Shown one piece after another: positions 1-6,617 of a stretch of 11,662 nt of DNA. This stretch comes from Candidatus Methylomirabilota bacterium (lineage in GTDB: Bacteria > Methylomirabilota > Methylomirabilia > Methylomirabilales > Methylomirabilaceae). Every line of letters begins with the position of its first letter. The stretch's first letter is position 1. The notes beneath the pieces were generated by a model. The model did not search any database. It saw nothing but the letters and a program-made list of their open reading frames with translations, and was not told the DNA's origin. The DNA is taken from assembly GCA_003105305.1 (NCBI GenBank), contig PQAQ01000090.1:252-11913 (forward strand), in the 5' to 3' direction. The translations under genes were made by a program, and so were the position numbers.

Positions 1-163
1 CAGCGTAGAGCGTATTCTGTATCGGTTGGGTGAGGCGGCGCAGACAAACGAGAACCTCGTGCCGATCTTCGTTGAAGCGGTGGAGAGCTACGCCACCATC
101 GGAGAGATGTGCGCCGTATTGCGGCGGGTATTCGGCGAGCATCGCGAAACAGTCGCATTATAG
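1..163 (+). CDS. Methylmalonyl-CoA mutase large (catalytic) subunit, 3' end only
   Basis: The open frame enters from the left edge (first full codon at 2) and stops at TAG 161-163, giving 53 visible residues. The tail contains NENLVPIFVEAVESYATIGE followed by a CAVLRRVFGEH segment. This matches the C-terminal end of the TIM-barrel/substrate-binding subunit of B12-dependent acyl-CoA mutases, where an 'ENL(M/V)P..EAV..YAT.GE' helix and 'VFGE' end are typical. The family isomerises (R)-methylmalonyl-CoA to succinyl-CoA. The protein stops before any cobalamin-binding DxHxxG domain, so that domain would be on a separate subunit, as in two-gene mutases. The next gene on the same strand is the epimerase that makes the mutase substrate, which supports the call. 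It could be a related acyl-CoA mutase (isobutyryl- or ethylmalonyl-CoA type), since the specificity residues lie outside the window. Confidence 0.8.
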   Translation, partial: SVERILYRLGEAAQTNENLVPIFVEAVESYATIGEMCAVLRRVFGEHRETVAL

Positions 164-260
164 GGCAGGGGACAGGGTATGAAGGGTATAAGGGAAAACG
201 CAACGGTTCTGAAATGGTCTGGTTTTTTGCACCCTACACCCTAAACCCTATACCCTGTCG
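161..260 (+). repeat. Telomere-like inverted-repeat element, copy A (full)
   Basis: The gap between mutase and epimerase is almost entirely a structured repeat. The left arm (161-200) has five G-tracts at 163-165, 168-171, 175-177, 184-186 and 192-194, with loops of 2, 3, 6 and 5 bases. A 21-base spacer follows (about 201-221). The right arm (222-260) starts with a T-run and has CCCTA-type units. Bases 171-180 (GACAGGGTAT) pair perfectly with 250-259, and AAAAC 195-199 pairs with GTTTT 222-226. The remaining G-tracts pair with C-tracts imperfectly. The first three bases are the mutase stop codon, and the element ends 7 bases before the epimerase ATG. The same element recurs at 9411-9510 and, as a half copy, at 10704-10737. 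Confidence 0.85.
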
Positions 261-267
261 TTAATCC

Positions 268-678
268 ATGGCGCGTCGGATTGAGCATATTGCTGTCGCC
301 GTAAAGGACGTCAAAGCCTCCGTAAAGCTATTTGAGACGCTTCTGGGGATGAAGGGCAGCGATATCGAAACGCTGCCTGAGGAGCATGTGAAGGTCGCAT
401 TCTTTGAACTTGAGGGAAGCCACCTCGAACTGGTGCAGGGAATCGGGTCGGATAGTCCGATGAGCACATTTATCGAGCGCCGTGGCGAGGGACTCCATCA
501 CATTTGCGTTGAGGTCGAAGATCTTCCACAAACCCTGGAGCTGCTCCATGCGGCCGGGTTTCCTCTCATCGATCGTGTTCCCAAAGCGGGATCCCGCGGT
601 AGGAGAGTGGCCTTCGTGCACCCGAAGGGGTGCAGCGGTGTTCTCATAGAGTTGGTCGAGCAACCCAGCAGGGCCTAG
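268..678 (+). CDS. mce: Methylmalonyl-CoA epimerase (VOC fold)
   Basis: A 136-residue protein of the vicinal oxygen chelate superfamily, the usual length for methylmalonyl-CoA epimerase, which interconverts the (S) and (R) epimers so that the mutase can use the product of propionyl-CoA carboxylation. Two beta-alpha-beta-beta-beta modules are visible. The start is RRIEHIAVAVKD, with metal ligand candidate His7. LELV carries Glu54, GEGLHHICVEVEDL carries His77/His78, and GVLIELVE carries Glu128. The conserved FVHPKG loop (116-121) and the PKAGSRGRRVAF stretch are characteristic of this subfamily. It follows the mutase on the same strand, separated by repeat element A. No recognisable Shine-Dalgarno precedes ATG 268: the upstream bases are the C-rich arm of the repeat, so translation may depend on coupling or on the RNA fold. 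Other VOC enzymes (glyoxalase, dioxygenase) fit the motifs and the neighbourhood less well. Confidence 0.92.
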   Translation: MARRIEHIAVAVKDVKASVKLFETLLGMKGSDIETLPEEHVKVAFFELEGSHLELVQGIGSDSPMSTFIERRGEGLHHICVEVEDLPQTLELLHAAGFPLIDRVPKAGSRGRRVAFVHPKGCSGVLIELVEQPSRA

Positions 679-694
679 TCGCAGGAGAATCGCT

Positions 695-2632
695 ATGGGT
701 TATCTGCGATCTGGTTCGCCGAATCTCTTTTCCCGCATTGCCCTCCTCATCGTCCTTCTCTCTTCGATTACGGTGATTACCTGGAGCGGTGGGACCGCAT
801 CGGGTGAGGAGCGACCTCCTGTACGGGGCGGCAGCGTAAGTGCAGGCAGGGATCAGCAGGGAGGCTTCGCTGGAGCTGCCAGGGTTGTTGCCGAACAACT
901 TGCCGCCGCCTTTCCTCGCGTCGCTGGTCTGATTATCGGCTTCGAGGGTGATCTGGTTCTGATTGATCGTGGAACAGCCGACGGGGTTGTCCAGGGGATG
1001 GAACTTGATGTGTTTCGTGAAGGGGAGGAATTCAAACACCCGCTTACAGGGGAGATTCTTGGAAGATTAGACAAGGATCTCGGAACGCTTCGCGTTCTGC
1101 ATGTTCGCGAACGCTATGCCGAAGCGGCAATAATAAAAAAGACTGAGAAGGCCGGATTTAAAAAAGGCGATCGTGTGCGGGTGTCGATGGCGCGAATGAT
1201 TGTGGCATTCCCGAATGTCGAAGCCGAAGGGGTCGGGGGCCTCAGCGTACGATCGACGACAAAGGAGCTGGCGGCGGCTCTGGTGCGGACGGGTCGTTTT
1301 GAGCTCATTGAGGACCGACAGTTACGGTCGATGTTGTTGGCTGATAAGGAACTCGGAGCCACCGAGTTGGCAGATCCCAAAAACCTGAAACAACTGGCCG
1401 ATAAGGGAAAGATTCAGGTCCTCCTGCTGAGTCGCCTGATGCCTTCAGGGGATGGGGTGTCCCTCGATGTGCAGGCCTATTCGGCACTGACCGGAAACGC
1501 GGTCGTACTCGCCAGCGCGCAGGTGCAGTCAGGCGTCGCGGGTCCAGGCAGTAGTCCGCCCAGCAGGTCGCAGTCGGTTTCAACCCCTCGATCGATCACA
1601 CCGCCTCGGCCTGCGAAACCAGCCGTCATTCCCGCTCCACCATCAAAAAATCTGCTGAATGCCGTTCCATCTCCGGAATCTGGCGGGACCGTCGTGTTCG
1701 AACCGGCTTTAGACGGCTCAGTGGCGGCTTTAAGCGTTGCTGATCTGGATGGGGACGGGAAGAGCGAGCTGTTGGCGGCGACCGGGGATCGACTTCTTGC
1801 CTTTCGCTTCGGCGGGTCCCGCCTCAGTGTGCTTGCCGAATACTCGTTCGGCAAGGGCATGGTGATGACGCTGGAGGCAATAGATGTCACTGGGGATAGA
1901 GGGGCCGAGGTCGTTTTAACCCTGGCGATCGATCGTCATGTCCGCGCGATCGTGTTGCAGTGGGTGGAGGGGAAGTTCAAACTGATTTCGGAGAGACCCG
2001 ACATCGTCCTTCGGCCTCTGTCGCCTGACGGAAAAACAGTTCAGCTCTTCGGCCAGGTGATAGCGCATGCGGATCGGGCTGCGCCACCGATCCAACAGTA
2101 TACGTGGGACGGACGAAACCTCCAAGCAGGGCCTGTCCTCGATGTTCCGTCCGGTCTGTCGCTGCTGGAATTCACGATGGCCGATTTGAATGGAGATGGA
2201 GTAAGGCGGCTACTCACGTTTAAAGGGGGCACGCTCGAGGTCGGATCACACTCCGGAAATCTCATCAGCAGCTACAAGGTAAGTGGGGGGACGACGACCC
2301 AAAAGAATCGAAAGGATCCCCGGATTCTGGTCAACGGGGCAAGAGACGGAGAGAGGCCTCAGGTCATCGTGGTGGCGCGAGAGCAGGAGGCTGAAGGCCG
2401 TCTGCTGAGCTGGTGGGATGGCCAGAGGGCGTACAGCTTGGTGAGTCTGAAATGGGATGGGACACAATTTCACGAGTTATGGCAGGTGCCTATCGCCGAG
2501 GGTGTGCTGACTGATTACGCGATTGCGGATCTCGGAGACGGACTTGGTCTTCGTCTGCTTGCGGTTGTTGTGAGGAGCGGACGACTGGGTTGGAGTACAA
2601 AAAGCGAAATTCGCGCCATTCGCCTTCGATAG
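695..2632 (+). CDS. Exported FG-GAP/VCBS repeat protein with FlgT-like and CsgG/TolB-like N-terminal regions
   Basis: A 645-residue exported protein of unknown function. A GCAGGAGAA ribosome binding site (681-689) fixes the start at ATG 695, 16 bases after the epimerase stop, so the two are probably co-transcribed. Residues 1-38 form a signal peptide (positive n-region, hydrophobic core 14-30, small residues before GEE). Residues 75-163 have the beta-rich pattern 'G.LVLID.G..DGV..GMELDVFREG...PLTGEILG....' ending in KKGDRVRV, resembling the C-terminal domain of flagellar protein FlgT. Residues 165-278 resemble CsgG/TolB N-domains: LVRTGRFELIEDRQL, then KIQVLLLSRL. A Pro/Ser-rich linker spans 282-320. 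Four VCBS-type repeats follow, near 347 (VADLDGDGKSELL), 395, 494 (MADLNGDGVRRLL) and 609; the first and third keep Ca-binding DxDGDG/DxNGDG loops. This suggests a propeller-like periplasmic or surface domain. The FadL-type porin follows on the same strand. Confidence 0.8.
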   Translation: MGYLRSGSPNLFSRIALLIVLLSSITVITWSGGTASGEERPPVRGGSVSAGRDQQGGFAGAARVVAEQLAAAFPRVAGLIIGFEGDLVLIDRGTADGVVQGMELDVFREGEEFKHPLTGEILGRLDKDLGTLRVLHVRERYAEAAIIKKTEKAGFKKGDRVRVSMARMIVAFPNVEAEGVGGLSVRSTTKELAAALVRTGRFELIEDRQLRSMLLADKELGATELADPKNLKQLADKGKIQVLLLSRLMPSGDGVSLDVQAYSALTGNAVVLASAQVQSGVAGPGSSPPSRSQSVSTPRSITPPRPAKPAVIPAPPSKNLLNAVPSPESGGTVVFEPALDGSVAALSVADLDGDGKSELLAATGDRLLAFRFGGSRLSVLAEYSFGKGMVMTLEAIDVTGDRGAEVVLTLAIDRHVRAIVLQWVEGKFKLISERPDIVLRPLSPDGKTVQLFGQVIAHADRAAPPIQQYTWDGRNLQAGPVLDVPSGLSLLEFTMADLNGDGVRRLLTFKGGTLEVGSHSGNLISSYKVSGGTTTQKNRKDPRILVNGARDGERPQVIVVAREQEAEGRLLSWWDGQRAYSLVSLKWDGTQFHELWQVPIAEGVLTDYAIADLGDGLGLRLLAVVVRSGRLGWSTKSEIRAIRLR

Positions 2633-2750
2633 ACTTGTCGTTGTGTCTGGGACTAACCACGAAATATATCTGGAGCATCTGCGACAACACTTGATATAAC
2701 GAAATGTTTGTTACCAGAATGAACCGCGATACTTCACGTCAAGTGAGGCC

Positions 2751-2756
2751 GAGGAA
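2751..2756 (+). promoter_or_regulatory. Ribosome binding site that decides the FadL-type gene start
   Basis: GAGGAA lies 4 bases before ATG 2761. The in-frame upstream ATGs at 2704 and 2719 have no purine-rich box. Starting at 2761 also gives a compact signal peptide (MGSRGFKQ, then a hydrophobic core), whereas the longer form puts 19 polar and charged residues in front of it. A TATAAC at 2695-2700 could be a -10 box without a good -35; if used, transcription would begin inside or after the longer reading frame, again favouring 2761. Confidence 0.55.
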
Positions 2757-2760
2757 CGGT

Positions 2761-4122
2761 ATGGGGAGCCGTGGGTTCAAGCAGACGGTATTGGCGGCTG
2801 CGGTTGTCGGCATGACCCAGACGATTGCGGTAGGCACCGCCGTGGGCGGCGGTTTTTCGCTATCTGCGGAGGGCGGGGCGGCCGCCGTGGGCAACGCCCT
2901 GGCCGGCAGCGCCGCGCTCGCCGAGGATGCGACCACCGTATTCTACAACCCCGCAGGTCTTACCCGATTAGAGGGTCGCCGGCTCTCACTGGTGGCTTCT
3001 GCTGTCGGTCCGTCGGTCAACTTTTCCAACTCCGGCTCCACGTCCGCAATTCCCTCTATTGCGATGACCGGCGGAAACGGGGGCGACGCGGGGAGTTGGG
3101 CGTTTGTGCCGGCCGCTTTCTACGCGATGGATCTCGGGCCACGGCTGAAGTTCGGCATGGGGCTCAATGCCCCGTTCGGCTTAAAGACCGAGTACGACAG
3201 CGACTGGGTGGGGCGCTACCACGCCATCAAATCGGAACTGAAGACGATCAGTATGACGCCGGCCCTGGCGTTTAAGATAGACGACCGCCTTTCGCTGGGT
3301 GCGGGGTTCATTGCCGAGTGGGCTAAGGCGGAGCTGACAAAGGCGGTCGATTTCGGCGCGGCCTGTTTCGGCTCGGCATTCGGGCCGGCAGCCTGCACTG
3401 CGGCGGGGATCGTGCCTCAGAGTAAGGATGGCAGGGCCAAGGTCGAAGGCGAAGACTGGGGGTTCGGTTTCAGCGTGGGTGCGTTATACCAGGTTGTCCC
3501 ATCCACGCGTGTGGGCGTCGCGTATCGGTCCAAGATCACCCATGTCATCAGCGGTACGGCGACCTATAAGAATCCGCAACTGCCCAATCCGTTCAACGCG
3601 CTCACGTCTACGCCGGTAACCAGTAATAACGCTGCAAGGGCGAGGCTGACATTACCCGAAACGGTATCGATCAGCTCCGTCACCCAGATTACACCGAAGT
3701 GGTCGTTATTGAGCGATGTCACCTGGACCAACTGGAGCCGCCTTGATGAACTGCGAGTACACTTCAGTAATGGCGCGCCGGATAGCGTGACGAAAGAGGA
3801 TTGGCACGACACCGTGCGTATTGCCGCGGCCGTCAATTACCAGGCAACCGATGCCTGGAAACTGCGGGCCGGTTGGGCCTATGATCCGACACCGGTAAAG
3901 GATCAATACCGCACCCCGCGCATCCCCGATGAGAATCGCGTCTGGCTGGCGTTTGGGACCAACGTGAAGGTGTCTCCAGCGGGTTCGCTAGACTTTGCGT
4001 ACGCCCACTTGTTTGTCAATCATGCATCGAGCAACGTTACGGCGATCGGAGCCGGGACTCTACGGGGTTACTACAGCAATGAGATAAACGTCATTACTAC
4101 TCAGCTCAACTACCGTTTCTAG
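2761..4122 (+). CDS. FadL/OmpP1/TodX-family outer-membrane transport porin
   Basis: A 453-residue protein (472 if started at ATG 2704). The family forms 14-stranded outer-membrane beta-barrels with an N-terminal plug that move hydrophobic compounds such as long-chain fatty acids or aromatics into the periplasm. Residues 1-28 form the signal peptide. The mature N-terminus GGGFSLSAEGGAAAVGNALAG followed by ALAEDATTVFYNPAGLTRL (about 52-70) is the hallmark FadL plug region, with the conserved NPAG motif. Alternating beta-strand patterns run to the end, and the protein terminates in NYRF with the C-terminal aromatic residue used by the BAM machinery. Two cysteines, in AACFGS and AACTAAG, lie in an extracellular-loop-like insertion and could form a disulfide. 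The gene follows the exported FG-GAP protein on the same strand. A fatty-acid substrate is an inference, supported only by the fad genes further right; hydrocarbons or aromatics are possible. Confidence 0.88.
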   Translation: MGSRGFKQTVLAAAVVGMTQTIAVGTAVGGGFSLSAEGGAAAVGNALAGSAALAEDATTVFYNPAGLTRLEGRRLSLVASAVGPSVNFSNSGSTSAIPSIAMTGGNGGDAGSWAFVPAAFYAMDLGPRLKFGMGLNAPFGLKTEYDSDWVGRYHAIKSELKTISMTPALAFKIDDRLSLGAGFIAEWAKAELTKAVDFGAACFGSAFGPAACTAAGIVPQSKDGRAKVEGEDWGFGFSVGALYQVVPSTRVGVAYRSKITHVISGTATYKNPQLPNPFNALTSTPVTSNNAARARLTLPETVSISSVTQITPKWSLLSDVTWTNWSRLDELRVHFSNGAPDSVTKEDWHDTVRIAAAVNYQATDAWKLRAGWAYDPTPVKDQYRTPRIPDENRVWLAFGTNVKVSPAGSLDFAYAHLFVNHASSNVTAIGAGTLRGYYSNEINVITTQLNYRF

Positions 4123-4155
4123 CGCGGGATACCCACCATCGACGCTAGCCTTTTT
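4119..4155 (+). terminator. Possible intrinsic terminator between convergent FadL-type gene and bfr
   Basis: CTAGCG (4119-4124) and CGCTAG (4143-4148) form a perfect 6-bp stem with an 18-base loop, followed by CC and a T5 run (4151-4155). It overlaps both stop codons. The stem is short and the loop long, so it would be a weak rightward terminator. In the leftward direction no U-run follows. Confidence 0.35.
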
Positions 4156-4621
4156 GGTAGATCTGCTCCGCCAGGTAATTTTCATATCCCAACTCGCCGA
4201 TCTCGTGGAGCTGCGTCTCGATCCATCCGACATGTCGTTCTTCATCAACGATGAGCCGCTCCAGCAGCTCACGACTTCCTATATCCTGAAGCTCAGCGCA
4301 CAGCGTTACACCGGAATTCAGGAGCGCGAGCGCGGCTATCTCCAGCGCAAGATCGTTTTCCAACTGTTGCCGAACGTTGCTGCCAATCGAAATCCGATCG
4401 TAGTCCGACAGATTGGGGCGGCCGTCAAGGAATAAGATACGCTCGATAATCTTATCGGCGTGCTTCATCTCCTCAATCGATTCCTCGAGAATCGCCTTGG
4501 CCAGGACGTGATAACCCCAACTGTCACACATCTTGGAATGCAAAAAGTACTGATTAATTCCCGTTAGCTCCATTCGAAGCACGCTGTTCAATAGCTCAAT
4601 GATCCGCGGATGTCTTTGCAT
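4145..4621 (-). CDS. bfr: Bacterioferritin
   Basis: A 158-residue protein, exactly the usual bacterioferritin length. The family assembles into a 24-subunit haem-containing shell that oxidises Fe(II) at a di-iron centre and stores Fe(III) mineral. All ferroxidase ligands are present at standard positions: Glu18 (with Tyr25), Glu51, His54, Glu94, Glu127 and His130. Met52, the inter-subunit haem ligand, is also kept, separating it from non-haem ferritins. The four-helix pattern is uninterrupted and a short C-terminal helix (LGYENYLAEQIYQKG) follows. A GGGAG box lies about 5 bases upstream of the ATG. It lies 63 bases downstream of the 593-residue gene on the same strand and could be co-transcribed, though a hairpin lies in the gap. 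No Fur-box-like operator was recognised. Its tail meets the FadL-type gene convergently, with 22 bases between stops. Confidence 0.95.
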   Translation of the reverse strand: MQRHPRIIELLNSVLRMELTGINQYFLHSKMCDSWGYHVLAKAILEESIEEMKHADKIIERILFLDGRPNLSDYDRISIGSNVRQQLENDLALEIAALALLNSGVTLCAELQDIGSRELLERLIVDEERHVGWIETQLHEIGELGYENYLAEQIYQKG

Positions 4622-4640
4622 GTGATCTCCCAGTAGACTG

Positions 4641-4664
4641 TGTCGGCGCGTTTCGGCGCTGACA
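4641..4664. repeat. Short hairpin in the gap upstream of bfr
   Basis: TGTCGGCGC and GCGCTGACA form a 9-bp stem around the 6-base loop GTTTCG. On the + strand one pair is a G-U wobble; on the - strand, the direction of transcription here, it becomes an A-C mismatch. There is no U-run on either side, so it is not a standard terminator. It could be an mRNA processing or stability structure between the 593-residue gene and bfr, or an operator. Its role is unknown. Confidence 0.45.
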
Positions 4665-4684
4665 TGACGGGTTAGCGGGAATCC

Positions 4685-6466
4685 TTACGTACTCCTCAAG
4701 AAGTCTCGCGCGCCTTCATAGGTTGGATCGATCTCAATGGCTCGCCTGGCACAATGAGCGGCCCCGCTGCTATCCCCTAATCCTCTGAGACAGGCAGCCT
4801 TCTGGAGCCACGCCTCCTTACAATTGCTATCGTAGCGGAGCGCCTCATTCAGGCAGCTGATCGCGGACGCATAACGTTTCTGGTTGGAAAGGCAGGAACC
4901 CTTACAGTACCACGCCTCCAGGAGCTTACCCGGATCCCTCAGCTCTTTGATTGCGCGGTCGAACAGATCGAGCGCGTAGTCAAACTCCTGGATGTGCATC
5001 AGGGCCTTTGCGTTACTCAACAGTAAGTCACCGTTGACCGCAGTCTGATGCCCAATCGCCTTCTGGTCAGTAGTCCCGGAGACGGCCGGTACGGCGAGCG
5101 TGAGATATGATTCTCCCTTTATGGCGAAAAACAGCTCGTCAGCGCTCGCCGCCCTCGCCGTTATTCGATAGAGGTGGCCGCGCACCCCTTTATGACGAAG
5201 CATTTCATCGAATCGGCTGTCCTGTGCATCGGCGGCATACCGGAGCAGCAGGTTGGCGTAGAGTGTGCTGAGGTGTTGATTGCGGAGTCGCTCCTTTTCC
5301 GGGCCGGACACATGGCTGTGTTCCAACTCCGCTGACGCGGAAATAAAGGCATCCGCCGGTGTAAACAGGGCATACGAAAGGGCGGAGGGGGAGACTGTCA
5401 GGAACCGCGGGAGCCAGGATCGCTCCTCCTCAGAAAGCTTCAGGTGAAAGCGCCCCTCCAAATACGGCCGGAGACCGACTACCAACATTTGGACGGCAAA
5501 GTTTGAGCGGAGGAACTTGAACCGCTGAGGACCTTCGAGAAAGAGGCGAGCGAGGCCAAGAAAGATCTCAAAGTCCGGCTTCACGGAATAGCGATTACAT
5601 CGCCAACGCGGCTGTCCGGCGGGCTCTGCGATCAGAAATCCTTCATCGAGAAGCTCCTGCATGATCTCTCGAAGATCGTCCAAAGGTTCCTTAGTTTCCC
5701 GCGCCAAAAACTCGATGTTTTTCTGTCCCGACTCCGCTAGAGCCAGGAGAACCTTTTCCATAGCCTGTAGATTCAACAGGCGCGAGCCTTTCAGGGAGCT
5801 ATCCAGTCGCTTCAAGGAGGATCCGACGCGTAAAGAGACCGGAGACCCGAAGGCATCGAGGGCCGCGTAGGCAGCGCCTCGTTTGGTCTCGATTCGGAAA
5901 ATCCAGTAGAACCGTCCTACGGCGAATACAAGAGTCCCTGCCTCTAATCGGGCCAAGACCCGACTCTCGAAGGCATGGATGATTTGTTCGGGGGAGGCGA
6001 TCAGCTTGGCGCGTCGAAGGAGGGCGCATATCCTGTCCATCCCAAGTAGATGGTAATCGCTTCTGTCTGACGCGTCGAGGCGAGCAAACCAAGTTCTGGC
6101 GCTGAGATGGAAACCGGAAAGGGAGACAAAGATGCCGGCAAGGTCCTTGTCCCGGCGCCGAGCCTGGGCGTAACGTTTATAGGCGCCTTGCAGTTCCAGT
6201 TGCCGAACCTCGCGGGCAACTGCACACCCGTAATAGTGCAGGCGATGACCACTGGAACGATGGCGAGCCTTCAGTTCGATAGTGAGTCGGGCCGGGGAAA
6301 GCTTCGGTTGGAAATCGGTATAGCCGAGCTCGTCGAGGAGGTCCTCTGTGAGCTGCGCCAAGGCGAGTACCTTCTCCTTATTCGATCCAGCCAGGATCTT
6401 TATACCCATCGCCTCAAGGGACGACTTCGCCTTAGTCCTGGGCTGTTTTGGTGCCACCCTTGACAA
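4685..6466 (-). CDS. Large protein with probable restriction-endonuclease-like domain, winged helix and C-terminal TPRs
   Basis: A 593-residue cytoplasmic protein I cannot assign to a named family. Residues about 30-155 have the layout of an Mrr/NERD-like endonuclease fold: a helix ending in LLDELGYTDF, a strand LTIELKARHR with a candidate ExK pair (Glu64, Lys66), a helix rich in Arg/Lys, then GIFVSLSGFHLSARTWF and LLGMDRICALL, similar to the GI(L/F)VS..GF strand of that superfamily. The preceding catalytic Asp is uncertain (Asp51 is a candidate), so it may bind nucleic acid without cutting. Residues about 235-290 look like a winged helix (LARETKEPLDDLREIMQELL, then a DEGFLIAE wing). Residues 300-470 are unassigned. 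Residues about 480-590 hold three TPR-like helix pairs (ALMHIQEFDYALDLFDRAI; GSCLSNQKRYASAISCLNEA; ACLRGLGDSSGAAHCARRAI). The start is TTG 6464-6466 with GGGGAGG four bases upstream; GTG 6455-6457 is an equally possible start. It could be a regulator or a solitary defence-type protein. Confidence 0.6.
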   Translation of the reverse strand: MSRVAPKQPRTKAKSSLEAMGIKILAGSNKEKVLALAQLTEDLLDELGYTDFQPKLSPARLTIELKARHRSSGHRLHYYGCAVAREVRQLELQGAYKRYAQARRRDKDLAGIFVSLSGFHLSARTWFARLDASDRSDYHLLGMDRICALLRRAKLIASPEQIIHAFESRVLARLEAGTLVFAVGRFYWIFRIETKRGAAYAALDAFGSPVSLRVGSSLKRLDSSLKGSRLLNLQAMEKVLLALAESGQKNIEFLARETKEPLDDLREIMQELLDEGFLIAEPAGQPRWRCNRYSVKPDFEIFLGLARLFLEGPQRFKFLRSNFAVQMLVVGLRPYLEGRFHLKLSEEERSWLPRFLTVSPSALSYALFTPADAFISASAELEHSHVSGPEKERLRNQHLSTLYANLLLRYAADAQDSRFDEMLRHKGVRGHLYRITARAASADELFFAIKGESYLTLAVPAVSGTTDQKAIGHQTAVNGDLLLSNAKALMHIQEFDYALDLFDRAIKELRDPGKLLEAWYCKGSCLSNQKRYASAISCLNEALRYDSNCKEAWLQKAACLRGLGDSSGAAHCARRAIEIDPTYEGARDFLRST

Positions 6467-6511
6467 CCCTCCTCCCCTACGTGGGATTCATGCCGTCTGA
6501 TGTTTTGTTAT

Positions 6512-6540
6512 TTTTTAGCATAACGGGAGTCAACGGTCAA
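6512..6540 (-). promoter_or_regulatory. Possible sigma70-type promoter for the leftward 593-residue gene
   Basis: Read leftwards, TTGACC (6535-6540) is followed after 17 bases by TAAAAA (6512-6517). A second TTGACT (6528-6533) sits 7 bases further along. The initiation point would fall near 6505, about 40 bases before the start codon. The match is moderate. It faces away from the rightward promoter at 6588, making this a divergent control region. Confidence 0.4.
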
Positions 6541-6587
6541 GCGCGAAGTCATTTTCTTGGTATATCGTAACTGGAATTTCCATCGGA

Positions 6588-6617
6588 TTGACAAATTAGC
6601 AGAGATCATTGTATGTT
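6588..6617 (+). promoter_or_regulatory. Probable sigma70-type promoter driving the moaD-moaE transcript
   Basis: A perfect -35 TTGACA (6588-6593), an 18-base spacer and the -10 TATGTT (6612-6617, four of six matches) lie in the AT-rich stretch before moaD. Initiation would fall near 6625, leaving a leader of about 285 bases that carries the repeats at 6591-6711 and the small frame at 6704-6913. I could not recognise the conserved Moco riboswitch core in it by eye. Confidence 0.5.

Noticed and set aside
161..260. CRISPR-like or tandem array made of the CCCTATA units
   Set aside because: Units are short and variable with no regular unique spacers, and are arranged as opposed arms around a short loop rather than as spaced direct repeats.
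161..260. Real telomere or chromosome-end sequence
   Set aside because: The TAGGG-like arrays are only about 40 bases, internal, occur as inverted pairs between bacterial operon genes, and repeat irregularly.
644..1380. Several - strand frames opposite the FG-GAP protein and epimerase
   Set aside because: They overlap strongly supported + strand genes, mutually overlap, and are low-complexity without start signals.
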